This document shows, piece by piece, positions 50,170-59,145 of a DNA stretch of 64,000 nt. Position numbers and translations under genes: made by a program. Source of the stretch: an uncultured Peptococcaceae bacterium (GTDB taxonomy: Bacteria; Bacillota; Limnochordia; Darwinibacteriales; Darwinibacteriaceae); contig CALKAR010000252.1 of assembly GCA_937988745.1 (NCBI GenBank), forward strand, positions 7,008 through 71,007. The letters run 5' to 3'. A model generated the notes under the pieces. The model worked only from the letters and a program-made list of their open reading frames with translations, had not been told where the DNA came from and ran no database searches. Position 1 is the first letter of the stretch, and each line of letters begins with the position of its first letter.

Positions 50170-52123
50170 ATTGGATGATTTTACCAATTATGCGTTTTTG
50201 TCAGGGCTCGAGTATAACAACACAGGGACTCTCGCCTGCTTTGTGGCTCACAAAGCTGACATAGAAGATAATAATTACCGTTCTGTTCTATGGATCTACG
50301 ACGAATCTCAGGATAGGTTTTACCAGCTTACTGCTTTGGGTGAGGAACGCAGTTTTATGTGGTTGGAAGATGGAGAGCATGTACTCTTTGCCGCTAAACG
50401 GAGCAAGAAAGATAAAGAAGCTGCTGAGAAGGGCCGGGATGAAACCGTCTTTTTTAAGATTAACGTGCGCGGCGGGGAGGCTCAGGAGGCTTTTCGGATT
50501 CCTCTAAAGGTCCAGGAGCTGCATGAATTGAAGGATGGCAGGTTCTTGGTGTTGGGGACCGTTAACCTGGGCAGAGCCTCCGATGAGGAAAAAGAAAAAG
50601 ATTGGGAGATCCTCGAGGAAATTCCCTATTGGGCAAATGGAGGCGGCTTTACCAGCTTGAACCGGACCCATGTCTTTTTATTCGATCCGGATACCGGACA
50701 GTTGGACGACCTCACGCCTGGATCTTTCGATGGTGCAAGCGCTGCTCTCAATGAGGAAAAGACTAAGGCAGTCATAATTGGCAGAGAATATCGGGGGAAA
50801 GCGCCGCAGACTAGTTCGCTTTATATTCTTGATTTAGCCAGCAGCTCCCTTGAGAGGGTGCCCGAATCTGCGCCTTTTGCCTATGTGAGTGCCCATTTCA
50901 TCAATGAAAATACTGTGCTGGTAGCCGGAACGGATATGCAGACCTATGGACTAAATGAAAACGAAAAGTTTTACACCGTAGATTTGCTGAATGGTGAACG
51001 GCGGCTCCTCACTCCTGATTGGGACCGGAGTCTGTGGAACTCTGTAGGCTCTGATTGCCGCTACGGGCGCTCCAAATCAATGCGCTGGCATGAAGGGTTC
51101 CTCTATTTTGTGTCGACGGATGGAGCCCACTCATATCTTTACCGGATCAATCCCGAGGGCCAGGTTGAAAGATTGACCCACGAGCCTGGTTCAGTTGACG
51201 GATATGCTTTACACGGAGCGAAAATTTTAATTATTGGGATGCGCGGATTAAAGCTGCAGGAGATTTATAGGGTGGAAAATGGTTCTGAAACACAAATCAG
51301 CACCTTTAATGAATGGGTAACGCAGGAACGTATTCTGTCAGAATTGGAACCCCTTGCGGTGGAAACTGCACCAGGCGTAACGGTTGACGGCTGGGTTATG
51401 CGTCCGGTGGGTTATCAAGAAGGAGAGAAGTATCCCGCGATTTTGAACATCCACGGCGGACCAAAAACAGTGTATGGTACGGTTTTCTTTCATGAAATGC
51501 AGTATTGGGCAGGGCAGGGTTACTTCGTGTTTTTCTGTAATCCCCGCGGCAGTGATGGGAAGGGTAATGCTTTCGCCGATATTCGTGGAAAATACGGTAC
51601 CATTGACTACGAAGACTTGATGGCGTTTACCGATGAGGTGCTGCGCCTCTATCCAGCTATCGATCAAGAACGACTTGGTGTAACCGGTGGTTCTTATGGA
51701 GGCTTTATGACCAATTGGATCATCGGCCACACCCAGCGCTTCCGGGCAGCTGCCTCACAGCGCAGTATATCTAACTGGGTATCCATGGGCTGGACTACGG
51801 ATATCGGTTATTTCTTCGCCCCAGATCAGATCGCCGCTGATCCATGGACCGATTATGAGAAACTTTGGGCCCATTCGCCTCTCAAGTACGCTGATCGAGT
51901 GAAGACACCAACCCTGTTTATTCATTCGGATGAGGATTACCGCTGTTGGCTGCCGGAAGCCCTGCAGATGTTTAGTGCCTTGAAATACCATGGTGTAGAG
52001 AGCCGCTTGGTTATGTTCCGGGGAGAGAATCATGAGCTGAGCCGGGGCGGCAAACCAAAAAGCCGTATCAAGAGATTGGAGGAAATCACAGCCTGGTTTG
52101 ACCGCTATCTAAAGGCGAACTAA
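50156..52123 (+). CDS. S9 family prolyl oligopeptidase/acylaminoacyl peptidase-like protein
   Basis: A 655-aa cytosolic serine peptidase. Residues about 1-370 form a beta-propeller; the rest is the alpha/beta hydrolase domain with GVTGGSYGGFMTNW (active Ser), HSDEDYRCWLPEA (Asp) and GENHELSRGG (His). It cleaves short peptides. GTG start with AAAGGAGG upstream; it overlaps the YheC/D-like gene, suggesting joint expression. No signal peptide. Converges with the methyltransferase gene, overlapping its end by 4 bases. Confidence 0.93.
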   Translation: MEPIRLDDFTNYAFLSGLEYNNTGTLACFVAHKADIEDNNYRSVLWIYDESQDRFYQLTALGEERSFMWLEDGEHVLFAAKRSKKDKEAAEKGRDETVFFKINVRGGEAQEAFRIPLKVQELHELKDGRFLVLGTVNLGRASDEEKEKDWEILEEIPYWANGGGFTSLNRTHVFLFDPDTGQLDDLTPGSFDGASAALNEEKTKAVIIGREYRGKAPQTSSLYILDLASSSLERVPESAPFAYVSAHFINENTVLVAGTDMQTYGLNENEKFYTVDLLNGERRLLTPDWDRSLWNSVGSDCRYGRSKSMRWHEGFLYFVSTDGAHSYLYRINPEGQVERLTHEPGSVDGYALHGAKILIIGMRGLKLQEIYRVENGSETQISTFNEWVTQERILSELEPLAVETAPGVTVDGWVMRPVGYQEGEKYPAILNIHGGPKTVYGTVFFHEMQYWAGQGYFVFFCNPRGSDGKGNAFADIRGKYGTIDYEDLMAFTDEVLRLYPAIDQERLGVTGGSYGGFMTNWIIGHTQRFRAAASQRSISNWVSMGWTTDIGYFFAPDQIAADPWTDYEKLWAHSPLKYADRVKTPTLFIHSDEDYRCWLPEALQMFSALKYHGVESRLVMFRGENHELSRGGKPKSRIKRLEEITAWFDRYLKAN

Positions 52124-52884
52124 CGCCGGCGCAGTACTGTAATTGGGCGGACGATTCCGCGGGTGATTTTGGCGAGTGGGGCATTTAAGTTCCAATCATT
52201 CCACCAACCCACGAATTCAAAGTCATTTAGATAAGTGGCGGCCAGCATGAATTCCTGTGGATAGATGGCGCGGCGAATGTTGCTGTGATTCAGATGCAGA
52301 CGCTGTTTACCATCTCTTACTAAGGCAGTCATGGTTTCCTCATAATGCTGCTCAGCCGGATGGAGAAGCCTTGTCGCATAGCGGACTCTGACCTCAATAC
52401 CATCTCGGCGGCACGTCCAAGCATCGCGAGTGTTCGTTAGTGGTGAAAAATCGATACACCAATCGAGAAAATAAAGACCTCCCGGCTTAAGGGCTCGAGC
52501 GGCGCTGGCGAAATGAGAGACAAGCTGTTCGGTCGTCTGCACATACAACGAACCAAGCATGATATATATGAAGTCTACCTGCTCCGGCAGGTCAAAATCA
52601 GCTAGATCGCCCTGAATTAAGGTAATATCGTGACCGAGTTTCTCAGCCTTTTCCCGGGCGTAAGCCAGCATGGCAGGACTTAAGTCGAGTCCGCAGTAAG
52701 AGTATCCTAGACGGAGGATTTCTTCAAGATGCGGGCTGTGGCCACATGCTATTTCCAGTACGGTTTTGACCGGAATATGCGAAAATTGGTCGATGGCGCG
52801 CTGCATTACTGCCACTTCTTCGGCAGTATCGCGATAAGAGAATGCTATGTCGTAGTATTTTGGGTAGTCATAAATGTTAGCCAA
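52120..52884 (-). CDS. Class I SAM-dependent methyltransferase
   Basis: A 254-aa methyltransferase. SAM motif I is VLEIACGHSPHLEEIL near residue 40, with GLDLSPAMLAYAREKA (motif II) and IQGDLADFDLP near 92. The C-terminal substrate-cap differs from known families. The substrate is not predictable. GAAGGTGAAGG lies upstream of the ATG. Divergent from msrA. Confidence 0.87.
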   Translation of the reverse strand: MANIYDYPKYYDIAFSYRDTAEEVAVMQRAIDQFSHIPVKTVLEIACGHSPHLEEILRLGYSYCGLDLSPAMLAYAREKAEKLGHDITLIQGDLADFDLPEQVDFIYIMLGSLYVQTTEQLVSHFASAARALKPGGLYFLDWCIDFSPLTNTRDAWTCRRDGIEVRVRYATRLLHPAEQHYEETMTALVRDGKQRLHLNHSNIRRAIYPQEFMLAATYLNDFEFVGWWNDWNLNAPLAKITRGIVRPITVLRRR

Positions 52885-52943
52885 ACCTTCACCTTCTTAC
52901 TCTGATGATACGAGTCAAAACAACGCAATAGGGAGTGAGATTC

Positions 52944-53477
52944 ATGTCAAATAAACAGCAGGCCACTTTTGGCAGCGGCTGCTTCTGGTGTTCCGAGGCT
53001 ATCTTTAAGAGCCTAAAAGGTGTATTCGACGCCATACCAGGTTATGCAGGCGGTCATACGGAAAATCCCACCTATGAAGAAGTATGTACAGACACAACCG
53101 GGCACGCAGAGGTTGTACAGGTAACCTTCGATCCGCAGGTAATCAGCTATGAGCAGCTTGTCCAGATTTTCTTCAGCACTCACGATCCAACCACTTTAAA
53201 CCGGCAGGGTAATGATATTGGTACGCAGTACCGCTCGGTGATTTTCTACCACGATGACGAACAGAGAGCTATCGCGGAAAAGGTTATGGCGGAAGTGGAA
53301 CCACTGTGGGAAGACCCCATTGTTACAGAGATCAGCCCTCTTACTAATTTCTTTCCAGCGGAAGACTACCATAGAGATTATTTTGCCAAGCATCCCCAAC
53401 AGGCATACTGCAGCGCAGTCATTGCTCCAAAGGTAGCCAAGTTCCGCTCGCAGTTCGCTGAGCTTCTAAAGGGATAA
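52944..53477 (+). CDS. msrA: Peptide methionine sulfoxide reductase A
   Basis: A 177-aa MsrA, which reduces S-methionine sulfoxide in proteins. The catalytic GCFWCSE near residue 12, GYAGGHTENPTYEEVCT, THDPTTLNRQGNDIGTQYRS and AEDYHRDYFAKHP segments are complete. A second Cys downstream (AYCSAV) may act in recycling. GGGAG is eight bases before the ATG at 52944; an in-frame GTG at 52935 is less likely. A strong terminator follows. Confidence 0.96.
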   Translation: MSNKQQATFGSGCFWCSEAIFKSLKGVFDAIPGYAGGHTENPTYEEVCTDTTGHAEVVQVTFDPQVISYEQLVQIFFSTHDPTTLNRQGNDIGTQYRSVIFYHDDEQRAIAEKVMAEVEPLWEDPIVTEISPLTNFFPAEDYHRDYFAKHPQQAYCSAVIAPKVAKFRSQFAELLKG

Positions 53478-53485
53478 TACAAGGG

Positions 53486-53526
53486 AACACCCAACCGTCA
53501 TAAAGCGGTTGGGTGTTGTCTTTTTT
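53486..53526 (+). terminator. Bidirectional terminator of msrA and lysA
   Basis: AACACCCAACCG/CGGTTGGGTGTT, 12-bp perfect stem, 8-base loop, followed by GTC and six T residues. The stop of the convergent lysA gene lies in the loop. Confidence 0.9.
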
Positions 53527-54781
53527 CTGCGGATTGGCGGATCGGTAGATTCAGCGTTGCGAAGTAATCTTCAGGCGTTTCTGCTCTACGGATAAGCTCT
53601 ACCGTTCCATCAGTTCTCAGAAGTAACTCGGCCGACCGCAGTTTCCCGTTATAGTTGTAGCCCATGGAAAACCCATGTGCGCCCGTATCGTGTATAACAA
53701 GTAGGTCACCGATTTCGATTTCTGGCAGAGGCCTATCGATGGCGAATTTATCATTGTTCTCGCAAAGTCCCCCCACCACATCGTAGACATGATCTAAGGG
53801 TGCGTCTTCTTTGCCGACCACCGTGATATGGTGATAGGCTCCGTACATAGCAGGCCGCATGAGGTTGGCCGCACAGGCATCAAGTCCGATGTAGTTTTTG
53901 TAGATTTCCTTTTTGCGGAGGGCGGTTGCAACCAAACACCCATAGGGGCCCAGCATATAGCGGCCTAGTTCAGTGACAATGGCCGCATCACCGAGGCCTG
54001 CAGGAACCATGATCTCTTCAAAGGCCTGACGAACGCCTTCACCGACGGCAAAAATGTCAACTGGCTCTCCATCAGGGCGGTAGGGGATCCCGATTCCGCC
54101 TGATAGATTTATCAGGCTGATCTGCGCTCCTGTTTCTTCCTGCAGGTCTACAGCCAGCTGAAACAGCATCCGAGCCAGGAGTGGATAGTACTCCTTGTTG
54201 GTCGTATTGCTTGCCAAAAATGCATGCAATCCAAAGCGCTTTACCCCTAGCTGCATGAGCCGTTTAAAGCCTTTGTTGAGCTGTTCCCTTGTAAAGCCAT
54301 ATTTCGCCTCACGGGGGTTGTCCATGATCGTGTTGCTGAACGCGAAATCACCGCCTGGGTTGTAGCGGCACGATACTAGTTCAGGAACAGAAGGCAGATG
54401 ATCAAAATACTCAATGTCGGTAATATCATCGAGATTGAGGATTGCTCCCATTTTATGAGCCAGAGCAAAATCCTCAAAGGGCGTCATGTTAGCTGAAAAC
54501 ATGATATCATCGCCAGAAAAACCTACCGCGTCAGCGAGCAGAAGCTCTGTATATGATGAACAATCTACCCCGCATCCTTCTTCCTTAAGGATCTCCAGGA
54601 TACGGGGATTTGGGGTCGCTTTGACAGCGAAGTATTCTTTAAAGCCTGGATGCCAAGCAAATGCTTTGTGCAGCCGTCGAGCATTTTCCCTAATGCCAGC
54701 TTCATCGTAAAGATGAAAGGGTGTTGGATACTGTGCTGCTATCTGCCGCAGCTGCTCGGCAGATACAAAAGGTTTCTTCAT
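53498..54781 (-). CDS. lysA: Diaminopimelate decarboxylase family protein (type III PLP)
   Basis: A 427-aa PLP-dependent decarboxylase. Pyridoxal Lys is in YFAVKATPNP near residue 51; SGGIGIPY near 228 binds the phosphate; GGLCENNDKFA near 345 and HDTGAHGFSMGYNYNGKLR near 370 form the other half of the active site. It fits DAP decarboxylase, last step of lysine synthesis; a relative with different substrate (for example carboxynorspermidine) is possible. AAAGGTGAATAAACC upstream of the ATG is a moderate ribosome site. It is 25 bp after deoD. Confidence 0.83.
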   Translation of the reverse strand: MKKPFVSAEQLRQIAAQYPTPFHLYDEAGIRENARRLHKAFAWHPGFKEYFAVKATPNPRILEILKEEGCGVDCSSYTELLLADAVGFSGDDIMFSANMTPFEDFALAHKMGAILNLDDITDIEYFDHLPSVPELVSCRYNPGGDFAFSNTIMDNPREAKYGFTREQLNKGFKRLMQLGVKRFGLHAFLASNTTNKEYYPLLARMLFQLAVDLQEETGAQISLINLSGGIGIPYRPDGEPVDIFAVGEGVRQAFEEIMVPAGLGDAAIVTELGRYMLGPYGCLVATALRKKEIYKNYIGLDACAANLMRPAMYGAYHHITVVGKEDAPLDHVYDVVGGLCENNDKFAIDRPLPEIEIGDLLVIHDTGAHGFSMGYNYNGKLRSAELLLRTDGTVELIRRAETPEDYFATLNLPIRQSAEKRQHPTAL

Positions 54782-54806
54782 GGTCTAGGTTTATTCACCT
54801 TTCCAA

Positions 54807-55517
54807 CTAAGAGATGCGAACTACCAGCTCAAGAGCTGTTTCGATCATCTGTGTGAAGCCTACTTGGCGCTGCTCGGCAGGGATTTCTTTACCACTGTGC
54901 ACTTCGTCGGAGACTGTGAGCATACACAGGGCGCGCTTATTCGCTCTAGCCGCATTCATATAGAGAGCAGCGGCTTCCATTTCTACAGCTAAGACGCCCA
55001 TCTTCTGCCAATCAAGGGTAGCCTTGTGGTCTGCGTAGAACAAGTCAGACGCTAAAACGTTGCCCACAAAGTAGCGGTATCCTTTTTCCCGGGCGATGTT
55101 AACAGCGCCCTCAAGCAGCTCATATGTGGCAATAGGAGCGTAGGTGCCGGGGAGCCTGTACTGAGCTGCGTAGTTTGAGTCGGTGCAGGAACCTTGAGCA
55201 AAGACTAAGTCCATGATCTTTACTTCAGGGTGAATCGCGCCGCATGAGCCTACGCGGATGATTGTGTCTACATCATACATGTTATACAGCTCGTAAGTGT
55301 AAATACCAATGGAGGGCATCCCCATGCCATGCCCTTGGACCGATACTCTTACACCCTTGTATTCTCCTGTGAAGCCTAGCATTCCGCGGATCTCATTATA
55401 GCACTTCACATTTTCCAAGTAAGTATCCGCAATGAACTTGGCCCGCAGTGGATCTCCGGCCATCAATACAGTCTTAGCAATATCGCCCACTTGCGCAGCA
55501 TTATGCGGTGTTGGCAT
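54807..55517 (-). CDS. deoD: DeoD-type purine nucleoside phosphorylase
   Basis: A 236-aa phosphorylase which cleaves purine nucleosides to base and (deoxy)ribose 1-phosphate. Seen: MAGDPLRAKFIAD (phosphate Arg) near residue 19, GHGMGMPSIGIYTYEL near 62, RVGSCGAI near 87, LAVEMEAAALY near 178 and SDEVHSGKEI near 202. Length and residues are standard for the hexameric type. GGAGG upstream of the ATG. Likely co-transcribed with lysA, an unusual pairing. Confidence 0.97.
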   Translation of the reverse strand: MPTPHNAAQVGDIAKTVLMAGDPLRAKFIADTYLENVKCYNEIRGMLGFTGEYKGVRVSVQGHGMGMPSIGIYTYELYNMYDVDTIIRVGSCGAIHPEVKIMDLVFAQGSCTDSNYAAQYRLPGTYAPIATYELLEGAVNIAREKGYRYFVGNVLASDLFYADHKATLDWQKMGVLAVEMEAAALYMNAARANKRALCMLTVSDEVHSGKEIPAEQRQVGFTQMIETALELVVRIS

Positions 55518-55661
55518 ATCTTGTCCTCCTTATTATAATGGTTCTCTTTATATGTTTGACAACGGTAAGAGGGTTCCTGCCGATGTGACATTGGCTGAAT
55601 GGTAATTCCCATATCTGAATAGTATTTTGCTGAAATGTACGTAATATTTTCGGTGCTAGGG

Positions 55662-55712
55662 TTGACATTAAGTAAAAAACTAGTTATGATTACAGTACAC
55701 TACCATGGTAGT
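55662..55712 (+). promoter_or_regulatory. Promoter and palindromic operator of FadR-type regulator
   Basis: Perfect TTGACA (55662-55667), 17-base spacer, TATGAT (55685-55690). A perfect 14-bp palindrome ACTACCATGGTAGT (55699-55712) sits just after, covering the transcription start. It matches the expected position for self-repression by the GntR-type regulator downstream. Confidence 0.82.
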
Positions 55713-55730
55713 AAAAGGGAGTCGAGTTTT

Positions 55731-56411
55731 GTGGAAGCAGCACATGCAAGCCGGGGTTCGGTACGAGATTTAGTGTATCGTTCTCTACGTCATGATATTC
55801 TGCATCTGAAGTTGAAACCGGGCACGAAAATGTCGGAGCAGGAGGTGTCGGAGCATTTCCACGTGAGCCGCACCCCAGTCAGGGAAGTATTCGTACGACT
55901 TTTTCAAGATGGCTTGGTTGAAATTTATCCTCAACGTGGTACTTATGTCTCATTGATTAATTTAGCCCACGTAGATGAGGGGCGTTTTGTGCGCGAAGTC
56001 CTAGAGAAGGCCATTGTACGAGAAGCTTGCGGCAAACTGACTAAGGAAGATATTGTTCGCCTTGAATCTAATTTGGCACAGCAAGAAGTCTGCCGGGACA
56101 ATCAGAGTTACCAGCAGATGCTGTCCCTTGATGATCGGTTTCATGCTACGCTGTTTCACATCTGTGGGCGCCAGCGCACCTGGCAGATGGTGAGTCAGCT
56201 CAACAATGATTTTATCCGCTTAAGAGTTCTACGGCTTTCCCGCCATTATGACTGGGATCGGATTATCGAACAGCACTGGGCTATTTTAGACGCTATTAAA
56301 GAGAATCAGCCCGATCGTGCTGAAGAAATAATACAAGAACATCTGCGGATGGTAATTGTAGAAAAGAACTTGCTTTTAGCAGAGTTTCCCGACTATTTTG
56401 CTGAAGTATAA
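55731..56411 (+). CDS. GntR family regulator with FCD domain (FadR/UxuR type)
   Basis: A 226-aa regulator. Winged helix at residues about 8-75 (VRDLVYRSLRHDIL ... EQEVSEHFHVSRTPVREVFVRLFQDGLV) and a helical FCD ligand-binding domain at about 85-215, with DDRFHATLF and HWAILDAI containing the usual metal-binding Asp and His. The GTG at 55731 has AAGGGAG nine bases upstream; a longer in-frame start at 55635 would begin upstream of the promoter. It probably senses a sugar acid and controls the following genes. Confidence 0.93.
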   Translation: MEAAHASRGSVRDLVYRSLRHDILHLKLKPGTKMSEQEVSEHFHVSRTPVREVFVRLFQDGLVEIYPQRGTYVSLINLAHVDEGRFVREVLEKAIVREACGKLTKEDIVRLESNLAQQEVCRDNQSYQQMLSLDDRFHATLFHICGRQRTWQMVSQLNNDFIRLRVLRLSRHYDWDRIIEQHWAILDAIKENQPDRAEEIIQEHLRMVIVEKNLLLAEFPDYFAEV

Positions 56412-56423
56412 GGTGGGGTAGCA

Positions 56424-57647
56424 GTGAAGATTGTCGACATTATTCCAACTACAGTAAGTGTTCCTCTCGAAGCCCCTCTGCGGCACAGCAATGGTGAGCA
56501 TTGGGGCCGATTCGTGCGTACTATCGTAGAAGTTGTAACCGATGAGGGTATCGTAGGATTGGGTGAGGTCGGGGGCGGCGGCGAAGGCGCTGAACTGCAG
56601 TTTAAGCGGTTGAAAGACTATTTAATTGGTCATGATCCATTCCAGCTGGAGGCCCTGCGTTATAAAATCTGCAATCCTACAGCTAGTCTTTACAACAACC
56701 GGATGCAGTATATGGCAGCCATTGAGTTTGCCTGCCTAGATATTATTGGACAGAAGTTAGGTCAGCCTGTTTACAACCTAATTGGTGGGAAACTGAGGGA
56801 TGGAGTTTCCTTTGCCAGTTATTTGTTTTTCCGCTATGAGAGTGACGACGGGCTTTATCCAGAAGTTCGCACTGTTGAACAGCTGGTTGAGCATACCAGG
56901 GAGCTTAAGGAGCGCTATGGCTTCACAACTCACAAATTGAAGGCGGGCGTTTTCTCTCCAGAGTATGAACTGGAAGCTTATTTATCTCTAGCCGACGAGT
57001 TTCCTGAAGATCGTTTTAGAATTGATCCGAACGCCTGCTGGAGTGTAGAAGACAGCATCTGGTTTGCAAAGCAAATTGAGCACGTGCGCAACGACTATCT
57101 GGAAGATCCCACCTGGGGCCTTAACGGAATGCGTCGTGTTCGAGAAAATACATTCATTCCACTAGCTACCAACACGGTAGTGGTTAACTTCGAGCAGCTG
57201 GCCCAAAACATCCTCAATCCAGCTGTGGACGTAATTCTCCTCGACACAACTTTCTGGGGCGGCATCCGGGCGTGTGCTAAGGCCGCTGCCATTTGTGATA
57301 CATTCCAGCTAGGTATTGCAGTCCATTCTTCTGGTGAATTGGGAATTCAGCTCAGCACCATGCTTCATTTAGCCGCGGCGCTGCCGAACCTTACTTTTGC
57401 AATTGACGCTCACTACCATCAGCTGCGTGACGATGTAATCGAAGGCGGAAAGATGAAGTACGAAAACGGCCGAATTAGGGTTCCTGATGGACCAGGTTTG
57501 GGAGTTAAACTTGATCGAGATCGTCTGCAAGAATATGCCGAGATGTACAAGAAACTGGGGGCATACTGCTACGATCGCGACTCACGGCGCCCAGGCTGGT
57601 ATCCGTTACTTCCGAACGATCGCTGGGCTGATCCTGAAATGCGATAA
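56424..57647 (+). CDS. Glucarate dehydratase-like enolase superfamily enzyme
   Basis: A 407-aa enzyme of the mandelate racemase/glucarate dehydratase group. Catalytic features: THKLKAG (KxK, near residue 172), metal ligands in RIDPNACWS (Asp), LEDPTWGLNGM (Glu), ATNTVVVNFEQL (Asn) and the His of AVHSSGELGIQLS near 303. It likely dehydrates an acid sugar to a keto-deoxy acid. GTG start with AAGGTGGGG upstream, 12 bp after the regulator. The exact acid sugar is uncertain. Confidence 0.87.
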   Translation: MKIVDIIPTTVSVPLEAPLRHSNGEHWGRFVRTIVEVVTDEGIVGLGEVGGGGEGAELQFKRLKDYLIGHDPFQLEALRYKICNPTASLYNNRMQYMAAIEFACLDIIGQKLGQPVYNLIGGKLRDGVSFASYLFFRYESDDGLYPEVRTVEQLVEHTRELKERYGFTTHKLKAGVFSPEYELEAYLSLADEFPEDRFRIDPNACWSVEDSIWFAKQIEHVRNDYLEDPTWGLNGMRRVRENTFIPLATNTVVVNFEQLAQNILNPAVDVILLDTTFWGGIRACAKAAAICDTFQLGIAVHSSGELGIQLSTMLHLAAALPNLTFAIDAHYHQLRDDVIEGGKMKYENGRIRVPDGPGLGVKLDRDRLQEYAEMYKKLGAYCYDRDSRRPGWYPLLPNDRWADPEMR

Positions 57648-57765
57648 GAACTAGGGAGGTGAGCCACTTTACCAAAACCAAAGAGAATACACGTTGATGT
57701 CAAGCCTCAACATCTGTGTCTGTGAGCTGGTATAGCAAGGGAAACAACAGATAGGAGGATAGTTA

Positions 57766-59070
57766 ATGAAGAAACTGTATCCTGTTGTTGTATTGTTGCT
57801 TGTGCTAGTATTGTCGGCTGGAGTATTGGCTTATGAATCAGATCGGATGGATTTTGGCGAAATCGACTTTGGTGGTGCCACTGTAACGGTTGTGGCTCAC
57901 TTCGACAACCTTGCTTCGTTCTATGAGGGCGGCGCAAGAGCCGGCCGCTTAGAAGAAGCGAAGGCGCTCTTTAACATTGGCGATATCCAGCTTGTAACTG
58001 CAGGCTGGGAAGAGGTAGGAGAGTTAGCCCTGAACCGCTATCTCTCTGGCGACTCTAAGTATGACCTGTGGCGCCTGCCTCATCGCGATTTCTTTACCTT
58101 AGCTACTAGAGGTGCTTTTTATCCAGTAAGTGATATCTTGCCTCCTGAGTACTTCGAAAATCTCTCTCCATTTACTCGGGAAAAGAACCTCCGTCTGCCC
58201 TATGACGGCAAGCTGCTGCACTTCTCCGTGGGTACGCCTGACGACTACGGCCATGCCCCATTCTGCCTGGTAAACCTCGATCTATTCGAGCGGGAAAACC
58301 TGCCTGACCCAATCGAGCTTTATCTGAACCACGAATGGACCTGGGACGTAGTTGAAGAAATCGGTATCAAGGTAACTCGGGATACCGATGGAGACGGCGA
58401 AGTCGACCAGTGGGGATTGGCATTTATCGACCCCATGATGATTATCTTTGCCAACGGCGGAGCGATCACCCGTCTTGGTGACGACGGTAAAGTCCACTTC
58501 ACAATGGATGAGCCTCAAGTTCTTGAAGCTCTGCGGACGCTGGCTAACTGGGAGAACAACCTAGGTATCTCCTACGGTGACTGGCAGATGCGGGAGTGGA
58601 GTACCGGTAGAACCGCTATGGCCTTCATGCCCTTCTGGCAGATTGATCCCAACGAGTATGACTTCAATTACGCCATTTTGCCTCTACCAATGGGTCCAGC
58701 AGTTGATGACTATGTACATGCTCCTGGCGTAGCTGATGCTATCTTTATCCCAGCAAACTCCGCATATCCGCTTGGCATGATCGCTCTCGACAACTTCCTC
58801 TTCCCATTGGAAGACTACTATGAGTCGATGGAAGACATGATCCGCGATCGCGCTCGCGACCAGGTTTCCTATCAGGTAATGCACAAAGTATTTGCAGAGC
58901 CTGATGGTGACGCAGCTTACTACCACAACTTCCTCGGCGCATGGTATGAAGCTGAGACCCCCTATGGCGGAGTCATCGATGGCATTAAGGGTGGAGCGGC
59001 TCCTGCAACAGTAGTCGGCCAGTTCAAACCTCAAGGCCAAGCCATGATCGACGAGTATCTGAACCAGTAA
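57766..59070 (+). CDS. Family-1 extracellular solute-binding protein
   Basis: A 434-aa exported binding protein of the sugar ABC type (SBP_bac_1). Signal peptide about residues 1-22, cleaved at VLA-Y, no lipobox Cys. The mature part has GGATVTVVAHFDN at the start, KYDLWRLPH near 98, then the DTDGDGEVDQWGL segment and GRTAMAFMPFWQ near 285. A good AGGAGG is upstream of the ATG. No permease gene lies in this window; it may be downstream. A 12-bp hairpin follows. Confidence 0.85.
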   Translation: MKKLYPVVVLLLVLVLSAGVLAYESDRMDFGEIDFGGATVTVVAHFDNLASFYEGGARAGRLEEAKALFNIGDIQLVTAGWEEVGELALNRYLSGDSKYDLWRLPHRDFFTLATRGAFYPVSDILPPEYFENLSPFTREKNLRLPYDGKLLHFSVGTPDDYGHAPFCLVNLDLFERENLPDPIELYLNHEWTWDVVEEIGIKVTRDTDGDGEVDQWGLAFIDPMMIIFANGGAITRLGDDGKVHFTMDEPQVLEALRTLANWENNLGISYGDWQMREWSTGRTAMAFMPFWQIDPNEYDFNYAILPLPMGPAVDDYVHAPGVADAIFIPANSAYPLGMIALDNFLFPLEDYYESMEDMIRDRARDQVSYQVMHKVFAEPDGDAAYYHNFLGAWYEAETPYGGVIDGIKGGAAPATVVGQFKPQGQAMIDEYLNQ

Positions 59071-59081
59071 AGTCCAACTGA

Positions 59082-59110
59082 AGAGATCCGCGGTTTATCC
59101 GCGGATCTCT
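59082..59110 (+). other. Intercistronic hairpin after sugar-binding protein gene
   Basis: AGAGATCCGCGG/CCGCGGATCTCT, a 12-bp perfect stem with a 5-base loop and no T-run. Same position and form as the one after the Opp-type binding protein. Confidence 0.8.
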
Positions 59111-59145
59111 GATCAGGAATCGGGGAATGAGAGGGGTAGAGAGCG

